Assembly (NCBI RefSeq): GCF_902712855.1
Contig: NZ_LR743508.1
Location: 124,001-188,000 of the forward strand
Length of the DNA stretch: 64,000 bases
Direction of reading: 5' to 3'
Source of the DNA: Variovorax paradoxus
Lineage (GTDB): Bacteria; Pseudomonadota; Gammaproteobacteria; Burkholderiales; Burkholderiaceae_C
Shown here: positions 34,714-43,172 of the stretch, in pieces
Layout: each line of letters starts with the position of its first letter
Numbering within the stretch: position 1 is the stretch's first letter
Notes under the pieces: model-generated
Told to the model about the DNA's origin: nothing
Database searches by the model: none
What the model saw: only the letters and a program-made list of their open reading frames with translations
Translations under genes and position numbers: made by a program

Positions 34714-34869
34714 GACACAGGATCGACGGGGTACCCCCCGCGAAACTACCCCTGCAAATCATGCCGGGCGCTGCCGATATACCTCGGCCCCTCGGTCTCC
34801 CCGCCAGCGCTCCACGCGATTGCCGCCACCGCCAATCGGCAGGCGCCGCCCCGGCAGCCGCGCCACACA

Positions 34870-36123
34870 ATGGGCGCTCCCATGACGCCTTCCCAGACTC
34901 CCGGCACCTCGCAGGCCGAGGCGGATGCCTCCAGCCCGGTACACGCCCATTGGCAGCGCAACCTCGCCGTGTGCATGTTCGGCTCGTTCACCACCATCAT
35001 CGCGATGACGCTGCTGCTGCCCTTCCTGCCGCTGTATGTCGAGCAGCTCGGCGTGAAGGACCATGCGGCCATCGTGCAATGGTCGGGCGCGGCCTACGGC
35101 GCCACCTTCCTGAGCGCGGCACTCGTGGCGCCGCTCTGGGGCCGGCTGGCCGACCGCTACGGGCGCAAGCCGATGCTGATCCGCGCGAGCCTGGGCATGT
35201 CGGTGGCGATGGCGCTGATCGGCATCGCGGGCAACGTGTGGCAGCTGGTCGGCCTGCGGCTGCTGGCCGGGCTGCTGGGCGGCTACGCCTCGGGCTCGAT
35301 GGTGCTGGTGGCCACGCAGACGCCGAAGACGCGCACCGGCTGGGCGCTGGGCACGATGTCCTCGGCCATCATGGCCGGCAACCTGGTCGGGCCGCCGGTG
35401 GGTGGCGTGCTGCCGCCGCTCATCGGCATCCGAGCCACCTTCTTCGCCGCGGGCGCGATGATCTTCATTGCATTCCTGGCCACCGCCTTCCTCATCCGCG
35501 AAGAGAAGAGGCCGCACGCCGCGTCGAAGAAGGCCGACGCCCCGGACGCCGGCTGGGCCGCCGTGCCCGACAAGCGCCCGCTGGTCGCCATGCTGTTCAC
35601 CGGCATGCTGCTGATGCTGGCGAACATGTCGATCGAGCCGATCATCACCGTCTACGTGGCCACGCTGGTCGACGACCCGGACCGGGTCACGATGATGGCG
35701 GGGCTGGTGATGTCGGCCGCCGCGCTCGGCAGCATCCTGTCGGCCTCGCGGCTGGGCAAGCTGGCCGACCGCGTGGGCCACTGGAACGTGATCGTCGGCT
35801 GCCTCGCGGTGTCGGCGCTGCTGCTGGTGCCGCAGGCCTTCGTCACCTCGGGCTGGCAGCTGGTGGCGCTGCGCTTCCTGATGGGGCTGTCCCTGGGCGG
35901 GCTGCTGCCGTGCATCGCCAGCGTGATCCGCCACAACGTGCCCGAGCGCGTGGCCGGCAACATGCTCGGCTACTCGACCTCCGCGCAGTACACCGGCCAG
36001 GTGGCGGGGCCGCTGCTGGGTGGCTTCGTGGGCGGGCACATCGGCATGCGCGCCGTGTTCCTCGGCACCTGCGTGCTGATGGCCGCGGGTGCCGGCTGGA
36101 ACTGGCTGGCGAAGCGGCGCTGA
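34870..36123 (+). CDS. MFS transporter
   Basis: 417 residues with 12 hydrophobic segments and a long central loop (REEKRPHAASKKADAPDAG). The signature WGRLADRYGRKPMLIRASLG between helices 2 and 3 is that of the major facilitator superfamily drug/metabolite exporters; a second copy, RLGKLADRVGHWNVI, lies in the C-terminal half. It resembles MdtG-like multidrug efflux proteins, but the substrate cannot be told. ATG 34882 is an equally possible start; neither has a strong ribosome site. It is divergent from the binding-protein gene. Confidence 0.9.
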   Translation: MGAPMTPSQTPGTSQAEADASSPVHAHWQRNLAVCMFGSFTTIIAMTLLLPFLPLYVEQLGVKDHAAIVQWSGAAYGATFLSAALVAPLWGRLADRYGRKPMLIRASLGMSVAMALIGIAGNVWQLVGLRLLAGLLGGYASGSMVLVATQTPKTRTGWALGTMSSAIMAGNLVGPPVGGVLPPLIGIRATFFAAGAMIFIAFLATAFLIREEKRPHAASKKADAPDAGWAAVPDKRPLVAMLFTGMLLMLANMSIEPIITVYVATLVDDPDRVTMMAGLVMSAAALGSILSASRLGKLADRVGHWNVIVGCLAVSALLLVPQAFVTSGWQLVALRFLMGLSLGGLLPCIASVIRHNVPERVAGNMLGYSTSAQYTGQVAGPLLGGFVGGHIGMRAVFLGTCVLMAAGAGWNWLAKRR

Positions 36124-36364
36124 CCCGGCACGGCGCGCGCCGGTGCAGCCGCCGGCGGCATCACGGAAGGGCCGCGCCGCATCCTTGTGCGCTGGGCGCA
36201 CCATACGGCCGGCGCCCGGCACCGCGCGCGCAACCTCCAGGAAACGAGCTGTCCCGAGCCCCGTTATGTTCGCTAACGCACAGACATCCGCATCATTTTG
36301 CGCGGTAATCCGCGGTTTTTCGCGAAGAATGGTTCGCACGATGGGTGCACCGGGGGGCTTATCG

Positions 36365-37084
36365 ATGGTGACGTTGGCGCAGGCGCGCCAGAACAGCTTG
36401 CTGGCCGCACTCGACGTGGCCGATGCCGAGCGATGGCTGCGGCAGCTCGAGGCGGTGGAACTGCCGCTTGGCGCCGTCCTTCATGAGCCGCGCGCGCCGA
36501 TCGAGTACGTCTACTTTCCCGCGACGGCCATCATCTCCATGCTGTGCGTCCTTGAAAACGGCGCGTCCGCCGAGATCGCGGTGGTCGGCATGGAGGGCAT
36601 CGTCGGCATCTCGGCGGTCATGAGCGGACTGGCCAGCGTAGACCGTGCCGTCGTCCAGCGCGCCGGCCAGGGGTTCCGGCTCAGGGCCAGAGTGCTGCAG
36701 GACGAATTCGGCCGCATCGAAAGCGTGCGGCGGCCGATGCTGCGATTCACGCAGGCGCTGCTCGCCCAGACCTCGCAGACGGCGGTCTGCAACCGGCACC
36801 ACACCCTGGACCAGCAGCTGTGCCGCTGGATCCTGATGAGCCTGGACCGGCTCAGCGGCGATGAACTGGCGGTGACGCAGGAACTGATCGCCAACATGCT
36901 TGGCGTGCGGCGCGAAGGCGTGACCGAGGCCGCGATCCGGCTGCAGGCCGCGGGGCTCATCAGGTACAGCCGGGGGCGGATCTCGGTGCTGAACCGGCCG
37001 GGCCTGGAGCAACGCGCGTGCGGATGCTATGCAGTGGTCCGGAGCGAGTACAGTCGGCTTCTGCCGGTGCGGTCAGCGCATTAG
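36365..37084 (+). CDS. Crp/Fnr family transcriptional regulator (first of a tandem pair)
   Basis: 239 residues: an N-terminal cyclic-nucleotide-binding-like barrel (VYFPATAIISMLCVLENGAS, VVGMEGIVGISAVMSG) and a C-terminal winged helix (QELIANMLGVRREGVTEAA, LQAAGLIRYSRGRI). The barrel lacks the Fnr cysteine set and the cAMP-binding Arg/Ser signature, so the effector is unknown. ATG 36365 has a GGGGGG stretch upstream; 36341 and 36329 are in-frame alternatives. It is followed after 35 bp by a paralogous regulator. Confidence 0.88.
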   Translation: MVTLAQARQNSLLAALDVADAERWLRQLEAVELPLGAVLHEPRAPIEYVYFPATAIISMLCVLENGASAEIAVVGMEGIVGISAVMSGLASVDRAVVQRAGQGFRLRARVLQDEFGRIESVRRPMLRFTQALLAQTSQTAVCNRHHTLDQQLCRWILMSLDRLSGDELAVTQELIANMLGVRREGVTEAAIRLQAAGLIRYSRGRISVLNRPGLEQRACGCYAVVRSEYSRLLPVRSAH

Positions 37085-37119
37085 CCCAACCCGAGCGCAC
37101 CGGCGCGAGCGGAGCGCAC

Positions 37120-37824
37120 ATGACAACCGCATCGGCCGATTCGGACAACGCCCTCGTCGAACTCCTCCCGGCTGCGGATCGCGCGAACTTCATCGCCCAC
37201 TGCGAGCCGGTCGCGCTCAAGCTGGGCCAGGTGCTGCACACGCCTGACTCGGACACCGCCTTCGCCTACTTTCCCACCAGGGGGTTCATCTCGGTCGTCG
37301 CGCCGCTTGCGAGCACACCCGGCCTCGAGGTCGGCATGGTGGGCAACGAAGGCATGGTGAGCGCCCAGTTGATCCTCGGCGTGGGCGAGTCGCCGTTCCG
37401 CGCGGTCGTTCAGGGTGCCGGCGACGCTCTTCGCATCTCTGCCTCGGACCTGCGGGAGCAGCTCGGCGAATGCCCGCGCCTCAAGGCGGTGCTCGACCGC
37501 TACGTCGCGGTGCTGATACGGCAGTTCGCCACCTCCGCCATCTGCGTGCGCTACCACGCCATCCGTCCGCGCCTGGCACGCTGGCTCCTGATGTGCCAGG
37601 ACCGCGCCCATACGGACAGCTTCCGCATGACGCACGAGTTCCTCGCGTACATGCTCGGCGTGCGACGTGCGGGCGTGACCCAGGCGGCCGGCGCGCTGCA
37701 GGCCGCGGGCACGATCCGGTATGTCCGCGGCACGCTGACCGTGCTCGACCGCGACGGCCTCGAGCGCACCGCGTGCGCCTGCTACCGGGCCGACCGGCTT
37801 GCCTTCTCGAGCCTGCTGCGCTGA
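37120..37824 (+). CDS. Crp/Fnr family transcriptional regulator (second of a tandem pair)
   Basis: 234 residues with the same layout as its upstream neighbour: barrel (FAYFPTRGFISVVAPLAST, GMVGNEGMVSAQLILG) and winged helix (HEFLAYMLGVRRAGVTQAA, LQAAGTIRYVRGTLTVLDR). Both end in a cysteine pair (ACACY here, ACGCY upstream). It is shorter in the barrel loops and clearly diverged, so it is an old tandem duplication rather than a recent one. Regulatory targets are not visible. Confidence 0.88.
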   Translation: MTTASADSDNALVELLPAADRANFIAHCEPVALKLGQVLHTPDSDTAFAYFPTRGFISVVAPLASTPGLEVGMVGNEGMVSAQLILGVGESPFRAVVQGAGDALRISASDLREQLGECPRLKAVLDRYVAVLIRQFATSAICVRYHAIRPRLARWLLMCQDRAHTDSFRMTHEFLAYMLGVRRAGVTQAAGALQAAGTIRYVRGTLTVLDRDGLERTACACYRADRLAFSSLLR

Positions 37825-38076
37825 CGGCTCTCCGCTGGAGCACCGCGCCGGCCGCGATGCAGCGCCTACCACCCGCACGCACCGCAGATCCACATCGAAC
37901 AAAGTGGCCGCTATGTTCGATACCGTACAGACAAAATCTTTCTCTTCTGAATAGCGGCTGACGACCACCGATGTACATTTGCCCTCGGGCGCCAGAGCTC
38001 GTCGCGTCTTGACGGGAGCCGTGGGCCTTGCCAGACGCAGTGCGTGAGGAGCATTCGTGGAGGGAGACGGCCTGCG

Positions 38077-38313
38077 ATGAAGTTGAAGACGCCTTTGTGC
38101 TTTCGTGACCGATTCGAATTCGTGATCGACATCGATGCGAGTACCGAAACTGCGCCGCAGACGGCCACCGGCTGTCGCGCAGAGATCTACGACCGATGCC
38201 AGCTGGTGGCTGTCCTCCATCTCCGCGAGAACGTGGCGCGCCTCGAGATCGCCGAAATCGCGCTGCGCCGGTGCATTGCGTTCGCCGAGGCCCGCATCAG
38301 GCAGACAGGCTGA
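38077..38313 (+). CDS. Small hypothetical protein
   Basis: 78 residues beginning MKLKTPLCFRDRFEFVIDID and ending RCIAFAEARIRQTG. The second half is predicted to be a strand followed by an amphipathic helix. A strong GGAGGGAG ribosome site stands about 10 bases upstream of the ATG, which supports expression. No family recognised. It is followed closely by another small hypothetical gene. Confidence 0.55.
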   Translation: MKLKTPLCFRDRFEFVIDIDASTETAPQTATGCRAEIYDRCQLVAVLHLRENVARLEIAEIALRRCIAFAEARIRQTG

Positions 38314-38370
38314 TGCACCGCGATGCAGCCGGTGCACGCTCGTGGAAAACGAGTACAGGAGTCAGGTTTG

Positions 38371-38811
38371 GTGAAGAAGACGATGCCGGATGGGGAGCCG
38401 GCCACACGCCGCGCCTCGTCGGCGGCGAGCGTCGGCATCGGTGACCGGCAGGCGTCCTCCGATGCCGCGACAGGTCCGGAAACCTGTTCGCTCGAAGCCA
38501 CCATGAAGCGCCGCGACGAACTGCTGGAAGAAGCGCTCGGCTGCCTGCGCACGGCAGTGAGGGACATCGCGGATGCCCTCGAATCAGTGCTTGGCGGAAT
38601 GGTCACGCGGCAACGGGCACCGGCCTCCCTGGACGAACACCATGCGTCCCTGCAGGCTCGGTCTCCGACGGTTGCAGGCTCGCTGAACGAGATCACCCTC
38701 CAGTTGCGCCAGCTCGAACTGGACGTGCGGGCCGCCCCTCGCGGCCGCCGCAGCCAGCCGCGCGGCACACCGCCCGCGAAGAGAACAGGCGGACCAGCCT
38801 CCGGGCGCTGA
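38371..38811 (+). CDS. Hypothetical protein with a helical centre
   Basis: Up to 146 residues if read from the GTG at 38371, which has a CAGGAG ribosome site. The N- and C-terminal parts are low-complexity and basic; the centre (MKRRDELLEEALGCLRTAVR, IADALESVLG, then NEITLQLRQLELDVRAA) is helical and acidic enough to look coded. ATG 38383 is an alternative. No known family, and I am not certain that it is translated. Confidence 0.4.
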   Translation: MKKTMPDGEPATRRASSAASVGIGDRQASSDAATGPETCSLEATMKRRDELLEEALGCLRTAVRDIADALESVLGGMVTRQRAPASLDEHHASLQARSPTVAGSLNEITLQLRQLELDVRAAPRGRRSQPRGTPPAKRTGGPASGR

Positions 38812-38904
38812 GCTTCATCCGGGCGCCGATGTCACGCGGCCGATGCGCCATCGCGGCCCTGCGCGCCAGCGGTGCACAAAAAATGTGCCGCTAAAGTTCC
38901 AAGA

Positions 38905-39819
38905 ATGAATCTGCGCCAAATCGAAGTCTTCCGGGCCATCATGGCCACCGGGTCGGTCAGCGATGCCGCCCGCCTGCTGCATGTCTCCGTTCCCGCCGTC
39001 AGCCGCGTGCTCTCCCACACCGAGACCCAGCTCAACTTTCCCCTCTTCATCCGCATCAAGGGCCGGCTCTCGCCCACCGCGGAGGCGCGCCGGCTGTACC
39101 ACGAGGTCGAGGACGTCTACCAGGGCGTGCAGCGCATCAGCGACCTCACGCATGAACTCATGGCGCGCCGCTCGGGCCTGGTCAGCGTGGTGTCGAGCCC
39201 CGGCATCGGGCACATGCTGGTGCCGATGGCCATTGCGCACTACCACCAGGCCAATCCCGAGACGCGCGTCCACTTCAAGTGCCTCAACCAGGACCTGCTG
39301 CGCGAACGGCTGCTGAGCCGCCACTTCGACCTGGGCATCTCGCTCGAGGCCGTGGACCACCCGAACCTCATCACCATGCCGATCGCGCGTTGCCGCATCG
39401 TGTGCATCTGCCCGCGCACGCATCCGCTGGCCGCGCGCAACGCAGTGGGTGCCGAGGACCTGCTGCCGCACGACCTGATGTCGTACCCGCGCGGCACGCC
39501 CTTCGGCGAACTGGTGCGCAACTTCTTCGAGCCGCTGGAAGACGCGCCGCGCATGACGCTGGAAGTCGGCTCGCCGCAGAACGCCTGCGCACTCACGCAC
39601 CTGGGCGCAGGCATCGCGCTGGTCGACGAGTTCTCGCTGCAGGCATGGCCCGATGCGCGCTTTCGCATCCTGCCGGTGGAAGGATTGCAGCCGCTGGTCG
39701 CGCACCTCGTGCACCTGCGCACCGATCCGCTCTCGCCGGCCGCCGAGGCCTTCGTGCGCACCTTGCGCAGCGTGCTCATGCAGCGCGGCCTGGCTGCGCC
39801 GCAGCCCCAGGACAGCTGA
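38905..39819 (+). CDS. LysR-family transcriptional regulator
   Basis: 304 residues. N-terminal winged helix NLRQIEVFRAIMATGSVSDA with AARLLHVSVPAVSRVLSHTE, followed by the usual two-lobe effector domain (LVSVVSSPGIGHMLVPMAIA). ATG 38905 gives the standard LysR start; a short upstream extension from 38872 is not typical. It lies 256 bp before the ABC importer and hydantoin genes in the same direction, so it probably controls them. The inducer may be a hydantoin or N-carbamoyl amino acid, by context only. Confidence 0.93.
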   Translation: MNLRQIEVFRAIMATGSVSDAARLLHVSVPAVSRVLSHTETQLNFPLFIRIKGRLSPTAEARRLYHEVEDVYQGVQRISDLTHELMARRSGLVSVVSSPGIGHMLVPMAIAHYHQANPETRVHFKCLNQDLLRERLLSRHFDLGISLEAVDHPNLITMPIARCRIVCICPRTHPLAARNAVGAEDLLPHDLMSYPRGTPFGELVRNFFEPLEDAPRMTLEVGSPQNACALTHLGAGIALVDEFSLQAWPDARFRILPVEGLQPLVAHLVHLRTDPLSPAAEAFVRTLRSVLMQRGLAAPQPQDS

Positions 39820-39919
39820 TTGCGCGGCGGGTTCGCTCACTCCGGGAATGCCCCAATAGCATACGTTTCGCACCACGGTTAGGCGCGAATCGACGTGCCG
39901 CACCAGTGCAGGGACAGGT

Positions 39920-39936
39920 GTTAACGCACGCGTAAC
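39920..39936 (+). promoter_or_regulatory. Palindromic operator candidate before the ABC importer
   Basis: GTTAACGCACGCGTAAC is almost a perfect dyad (GTTA-CGC / GCG-TAAC) and lies about 140 bp before the binding-protein start in a locally AT-richer stretch of the 256-bp gap. LysR regulators bind such dyads with a T-N11-A core. The match is by symmetry only. Confidence 0.35.
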
Positions 39937-40075
39937 GACGCCGCACAAAGCATCAATCGACGTCGCTTTTCTCCCTCGAAATAATTCATCGCATCGCCGC
40001 AGCACACCACTGCGGTGCGGGCCGCCCCTTCGGGCCGCCTCCATCCGCCTTGCGATTTTTTCTGGAGAAATGCCC

Positions 40076-40918
40076 ATGTCCCGTCACCTCAAGTTCCTGC
40101 TCGCGCCGCTGGCATTCGCCATGGCCGCCGGCGCCGCCGCCGCCGACACCGCGCCGCTGCGCACCGGCGTCGATCCCAACTTTCCGCCGCATGCGTTTCC
40201 CAAGCTCAGCGGTGGCTACCAGGGCTTCAACGTCGACCTGGGCGAGGAGATCGCGCGGCGCCTGGGCCGCCGCATCGAGATCGAGGGCGCGCAGTACTCC
40301 GCGCTGATCCCCGCGCTGAACGCGGGCAAGTTCGACTTCCTGATGGCGCCGACCACGGTGTCGCCCGAGCGCGCGAAGTCGGTGCTGTTCACCGAGGGCT
40401 ACCTGGAGAACAACTTCACGCTGGTCATGAAGAAGGACCGCAACGACATCCAGCGCCTGGAAGACCTCAAGGGCAAGACCATCGCCGTGAACAAGGGCTC
40501 GGGCCCCGAGGAATGGGCGCGCAACAACCAGACGAAGTACGGCTACGAGATCGCGGTGTACGGCACCAACGCCGACGCGGTGCAGGCCGTGATCTCCGGG
40601 CGCGGCGACGCCAACCTGGCAGGCGTCACGCCTTCGGCATGGGCGGTGAAGAGCACGCCCGCCATCAAAACCAGCTTCACCATCAAGACGGGTTCGGTCT
40701 GGGCCATTCCGTTCCGCCTGGACGACAAGGCCGGGCGCGACCAGGTGAGCAACGTGCTCAAGTGCATGAAGCTCGACGGCTCGCTGCAGAAGATGCACGC
40801 CAAGTGGTTCGGCGCCGCGCCGGCGGCCGATTCGGCCACGGTCGTCTCGCCGGCCGGCCATGGCATCCCGGGCCTGTTCGGCTACGAAGCCACCGCCGAC
40901 AAGCCCGTCTGCAAGTAA
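40076..40918 (+). CDS. ABC transporter substrate-binding protein, polar amino acid type
   Basis: 280 residues with a signal peptide (MSRHLKFLLAPLAFAMAAGA, cut after AAAADT). Family-3 solute-binding pattern: LRTGVDPNFPPHAF, GFNVDLGEEIARRLG, LMAPTTVSPERAKSVLFTE, LKGKTIAVNKGSG. A start at 40076 is preferred because GGAG then stands at a proper distance, while ATG 40070 is too close. First gene of the importer operon; its position next to carbamoylase and hydantoinase genes suggests binding of hydantoins, carbamoyl amino acids or D-amino acids. Confidence 0.93.
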   Translation: MSRHLKFLLAPLAFAMAAGAAAADTAPLRTGVDPNFPPHAFPKLSGGYQGFNVDLGEEIARRLGRRIEIEGAQYSALIPALNAGKFDFLMAPTTVSPERAKSVLFTEGYLENNFTLVMKKDRNDIQRLEDLKGKTIAVNKGSGPEEWARNNQTKYGYEIAVYGTNADAVQAVISGRGDANLAGVTPSAWAVKSTPAIKTSFTIKTGSVWAIPFRLDDKAGRDQVSNVLKCMKLDGSLQKMHAKWFGAAPAADSATVVSPAGHGIPGLFGYEATADKPVCK

Positions 40919-40958
40919 GCGCCGAGCGCTGCCCCCTAACGCCCGAACCCACCCACCG

Positions 40959-41717
40959 ATGACCGCCGTGACGTCTTCCTCGCTTCTGCAAGTCCGCAAC
41001 CTGCACAAATCCTATGGCAGCGTGCCCGTGCTCAACGGCATCGACCTCGATGTGCAGGCGGGCGAGCTGGTCTCGGTGATCGGCCCCTCGGGCTCGGGCA
41101 AGAGCACGCTGCTGCGCTGCTGCAACCGCATGGAGGACGCCACCCGCGGCGAGGTGCGCGTGGAAGGCCACGACATCTATGCGCCGGGCGCCAATCTCAA
41201 CCGGCTGCGCGAACGCGTCGGCATGGTGTTCCAGGCCTTCAACCTCTACCCGCACCTGGACGTGCTGGGCAACGTGACGCTGGCGCTGCGCAAGGTCAAG
41301 AAGATGGCACGCGACGCGGCCGAGCACACCGCCATGGAGGCACTGGCGCGCGTCGGCATGGAACACAAGGCGCGCGTGCGGCCCACGCAGCTGTCGGGCG
41401 GGCAGCAGCAGCGCGTGGGCATCGCGCGCTCGATCGCGCTGAAGCCCGCGCTGGTGCTGTTCGACGAGCCGACCAGCGCGCTCGACCCCGAGATGGTGGG
41501 CGGCGTGCTGCAGGTGATGCGCGAGCTGCGCACCGATGGCATGACCATGGTCGTGGTGACGCACGAGATGGGCTTCGCCAAGGCCGCCTCCGACCGCGTG
41601 GTGTTCATGGACGGCGGCGCCATCGTCGAGCAGGGCTCGCCGGCGCAGGTGTTCGAGGCGCCCACGCACGCGCGCACCGAGGCCTTCATTGCCAGCATCG
41701 GCAGCCGCGCGCTCTGA
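40959..41717 (+). CDS. ABC transporter ATP-binding protein, polar amino acid type
   Basis: 252 residues. Walker A GPSGSGKST, Q-loop VGMVFQAFNLYPHLDVL, signature LSGGQQQRVGIARSI, Walker B LVLFDEPTSALDPEM and H-loop VVVTHEM are all intact. The QxFNLYPH Q-loop is typical of amino-acid importers of the GlnQ/HisP type. It is 40 bp after the binding protein and 21 bp before the first permease. Confidence 0.97.
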   Translation: MTAVTSSSLLQVRNLHKSYGSVPVLNGIDLDVQAGELVSVIGPSGSGKSTLLRCCNRMEDATRGEVRVEGHDIYAPGANLNRLRERVGMVFQAFNLYPHLDVLGNVTLALRKVKKMARDAAEHTAMEALARVGMEHKARVRPTQLSGGQQQRVGIARSIALKPALVLFDEPTSALDPEMVGGVLQVMRELRTDGMTMVVVTHEMGFAKAASDRVVFMDGGAIVEQGSPAQVFEAPTHARTEAFIASIGSRAL

Positions 41718-41738
41718 GCGGCCGAACCGGAACGCCGC

Positions 41739-42419
41739 ATGCAGCTCGACAAGCTCGTCTTCACTTTCTTCAACGGCGACATCGCCGCGCGCTACCTGCC
41801 CCAGGTGCTGGACGGCGCGCGCGTGACGATCGAGCTGGGCCTGGCGGTGATCGCCGCCGGCCTGGCGCTCGGCATGCTGCTGGCCTACCTGCGCAGCCTG
41901 CCGGTGCGCGGACTGCCGCTGGCAGTGTCGACGCTGGTCGACATCTTCCGTGCCCTGCCGCCGCTGGTGCTCATCATCCTGCTGTACTACGCGCTGCCCT
42001 TCCTGGGCGTGTCGCTCGGTGCCTTCGCCTCGACCTGGCTGGCGCTCACGCTGGTGCTCGCGGCCTTTTCCGAGGAGGTGTTCTGGGCCGGCATCGAATC
42101 GCAGCCGCGCGGCGTGATGGAGGCCGCGCGCTCCACCGGCCTGAGCCACACGCAGGCCATGGTGCATGTGCTGCTGCCGCAGTCGTGCCGGCTGATGGTG
42201 GCGCCGCTGACCAACCGCGTGATCGCCATCACCAAGGGCACGGCCTACGGCTCGGTGGCCGCGCTCAACGAGATACTGAACCAGGCCACCTCGGCCACCA
42301 GCTTCGCGGGCAACCCCACGCCGCTGATGCTGGGTGCGCTGGGCTACCTCATCATCTTCCTGCCCGTGGTGATCGCCGGGCGCTACATCGAACGGCGCCA
42401 CGGCGCGGGCCGCCACTGA
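41739..42419 (+). CDS. ABC transporter permease, polar amino acid type
   Basis: 226 residues, about five membrane helices. The N-terminal block LDGARVTIELGLAVIAAGLA and the coupling-helix motif EAARSTGLSHTQAMVHVLLP are standard for His/Glu/Gln importers. It pairs with the next gene to form a heterodimeric channel. Confidence 0.95.
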   Translation: MQLDKLVFTFFNGDIAARYLPQVLDGARVTIELGLAVIAAGLALGMLLAYLRSLPVRGLPLAVSTLVDIFRALPPLVLIILLYYALPFLGVSLGAFASTWLALTLVLAAFSEEVFWAGIESQPRGVMEAARSTGLSHTQAMVHVLLPQSCRLMVAPLTNRVIAITKGTAYGSVAALNEILNQATSATSFAGNPTPLMLGALGYLIIFLPVVIAGRYIERRHGAGRH

Positions 42420-42437
42420 GCCGCCGAACGGAGCCCC

Positions 42438-43124
42438 ATGGAACTCATCCTCCAGTACTTCTTCAACCTCGGCGTGGTGCGCGAGGTCGCGCCCTACATC
42501 CTGCAGGGGCTGCTCAACACGCTGCTGCTCTCGGCCTGGGTGATCCCGCTCGGGCTGGCGGCCGGCATGGCGCTGGCGCTGGCCGGCTTCGTGATCCGCA
42601 ACCGGCTGGTGCGCGCGCTGCTGGTGGTCTACATCGACTTCTTCCGCGCGTTCCCGCCGCTGGTGCTGCTGATCTTCCTGTACACCGGGCTGCCCTACCT
42701 GGGCCTGGAACTGTCGCCCATGGCCTGCGTGGCGCTGGGCTTCATGCTGAACAACTCGAGCTACTTCGGCGAGATCCTGCGCGCGGGCCTGGAATCGGTG
42801 CCGCGCGGTCAGCGCGAAGCGGCGCTGTCCACCGGCATGGGTCGCGTGGCCAGCCTCCTGTACGTGGAGATCCCGCAGGCGGTGCGCAACGTGTTCCCCG
42901 ACCTCGTGAGCAACATGATCGAGGTGGTGAAGCTCACCACCATCGCCAGCGTGGTGTCGGTGCCCGAAATGCTCTATGCCGCGCGCTCCGCGCAATCGAT
43001 GCTCTACAACCCCACGCCCATCGTGCTGGCCGCGCTGATCTATCTCGCGCTGCTGTGGCCGCTCGTCGTGCTGCTGGGCCGCCTGGAAAAACGCCAGGGC
43101 CGCGCCCAACCCAAGGCCGCATGA
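42438..43124 (+). CDS. ABC transporter permease, polar amino acid type
   Basis: 228 residues with the same layout: ILQGLLNTLLLSAWVIPLGL near the N terminus, DFFRAFPPLVLLIFLYTGLP and the coupling motif REAALSTGMGRVASLLYVEI. Starts 18 bp after the first permease. Second half of the membrane channel of this importer; ends just before the N-carbamoylase gene. Confidence 0.95.
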   Translation: MELILQYFFNLGVVREVAPYILQGLLNTLLLSAWVIPLGLAAGMALALAGFVIRNRLVRALLVVYIDFFRAFPPLVLLIFLYTGLPYLGLELSPMACVALGFMLNNSSYFGEILRAGLESVPRGQREAALSTGMGRVASLLYVEIPQAVRNVFPDLVSNMIEVVKLTTIASVVSVPEMLYAARSAQSMLYNPTPIVLAALIYLALLWPLVVLLGRLEKRQGRAQPKAA

Positions 43125-43172
43125 CGCCGGCCGCCCCCCGAACAACCACCAACCCTGATTGAGGAAGCAAAG

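Noticed and set aside
34759..36339. A 526-codon minus-strand frame opposite the MFS gene
   Set aside because: Gln/His/Arg-rich product typical of the antisense of membrane protein genes.
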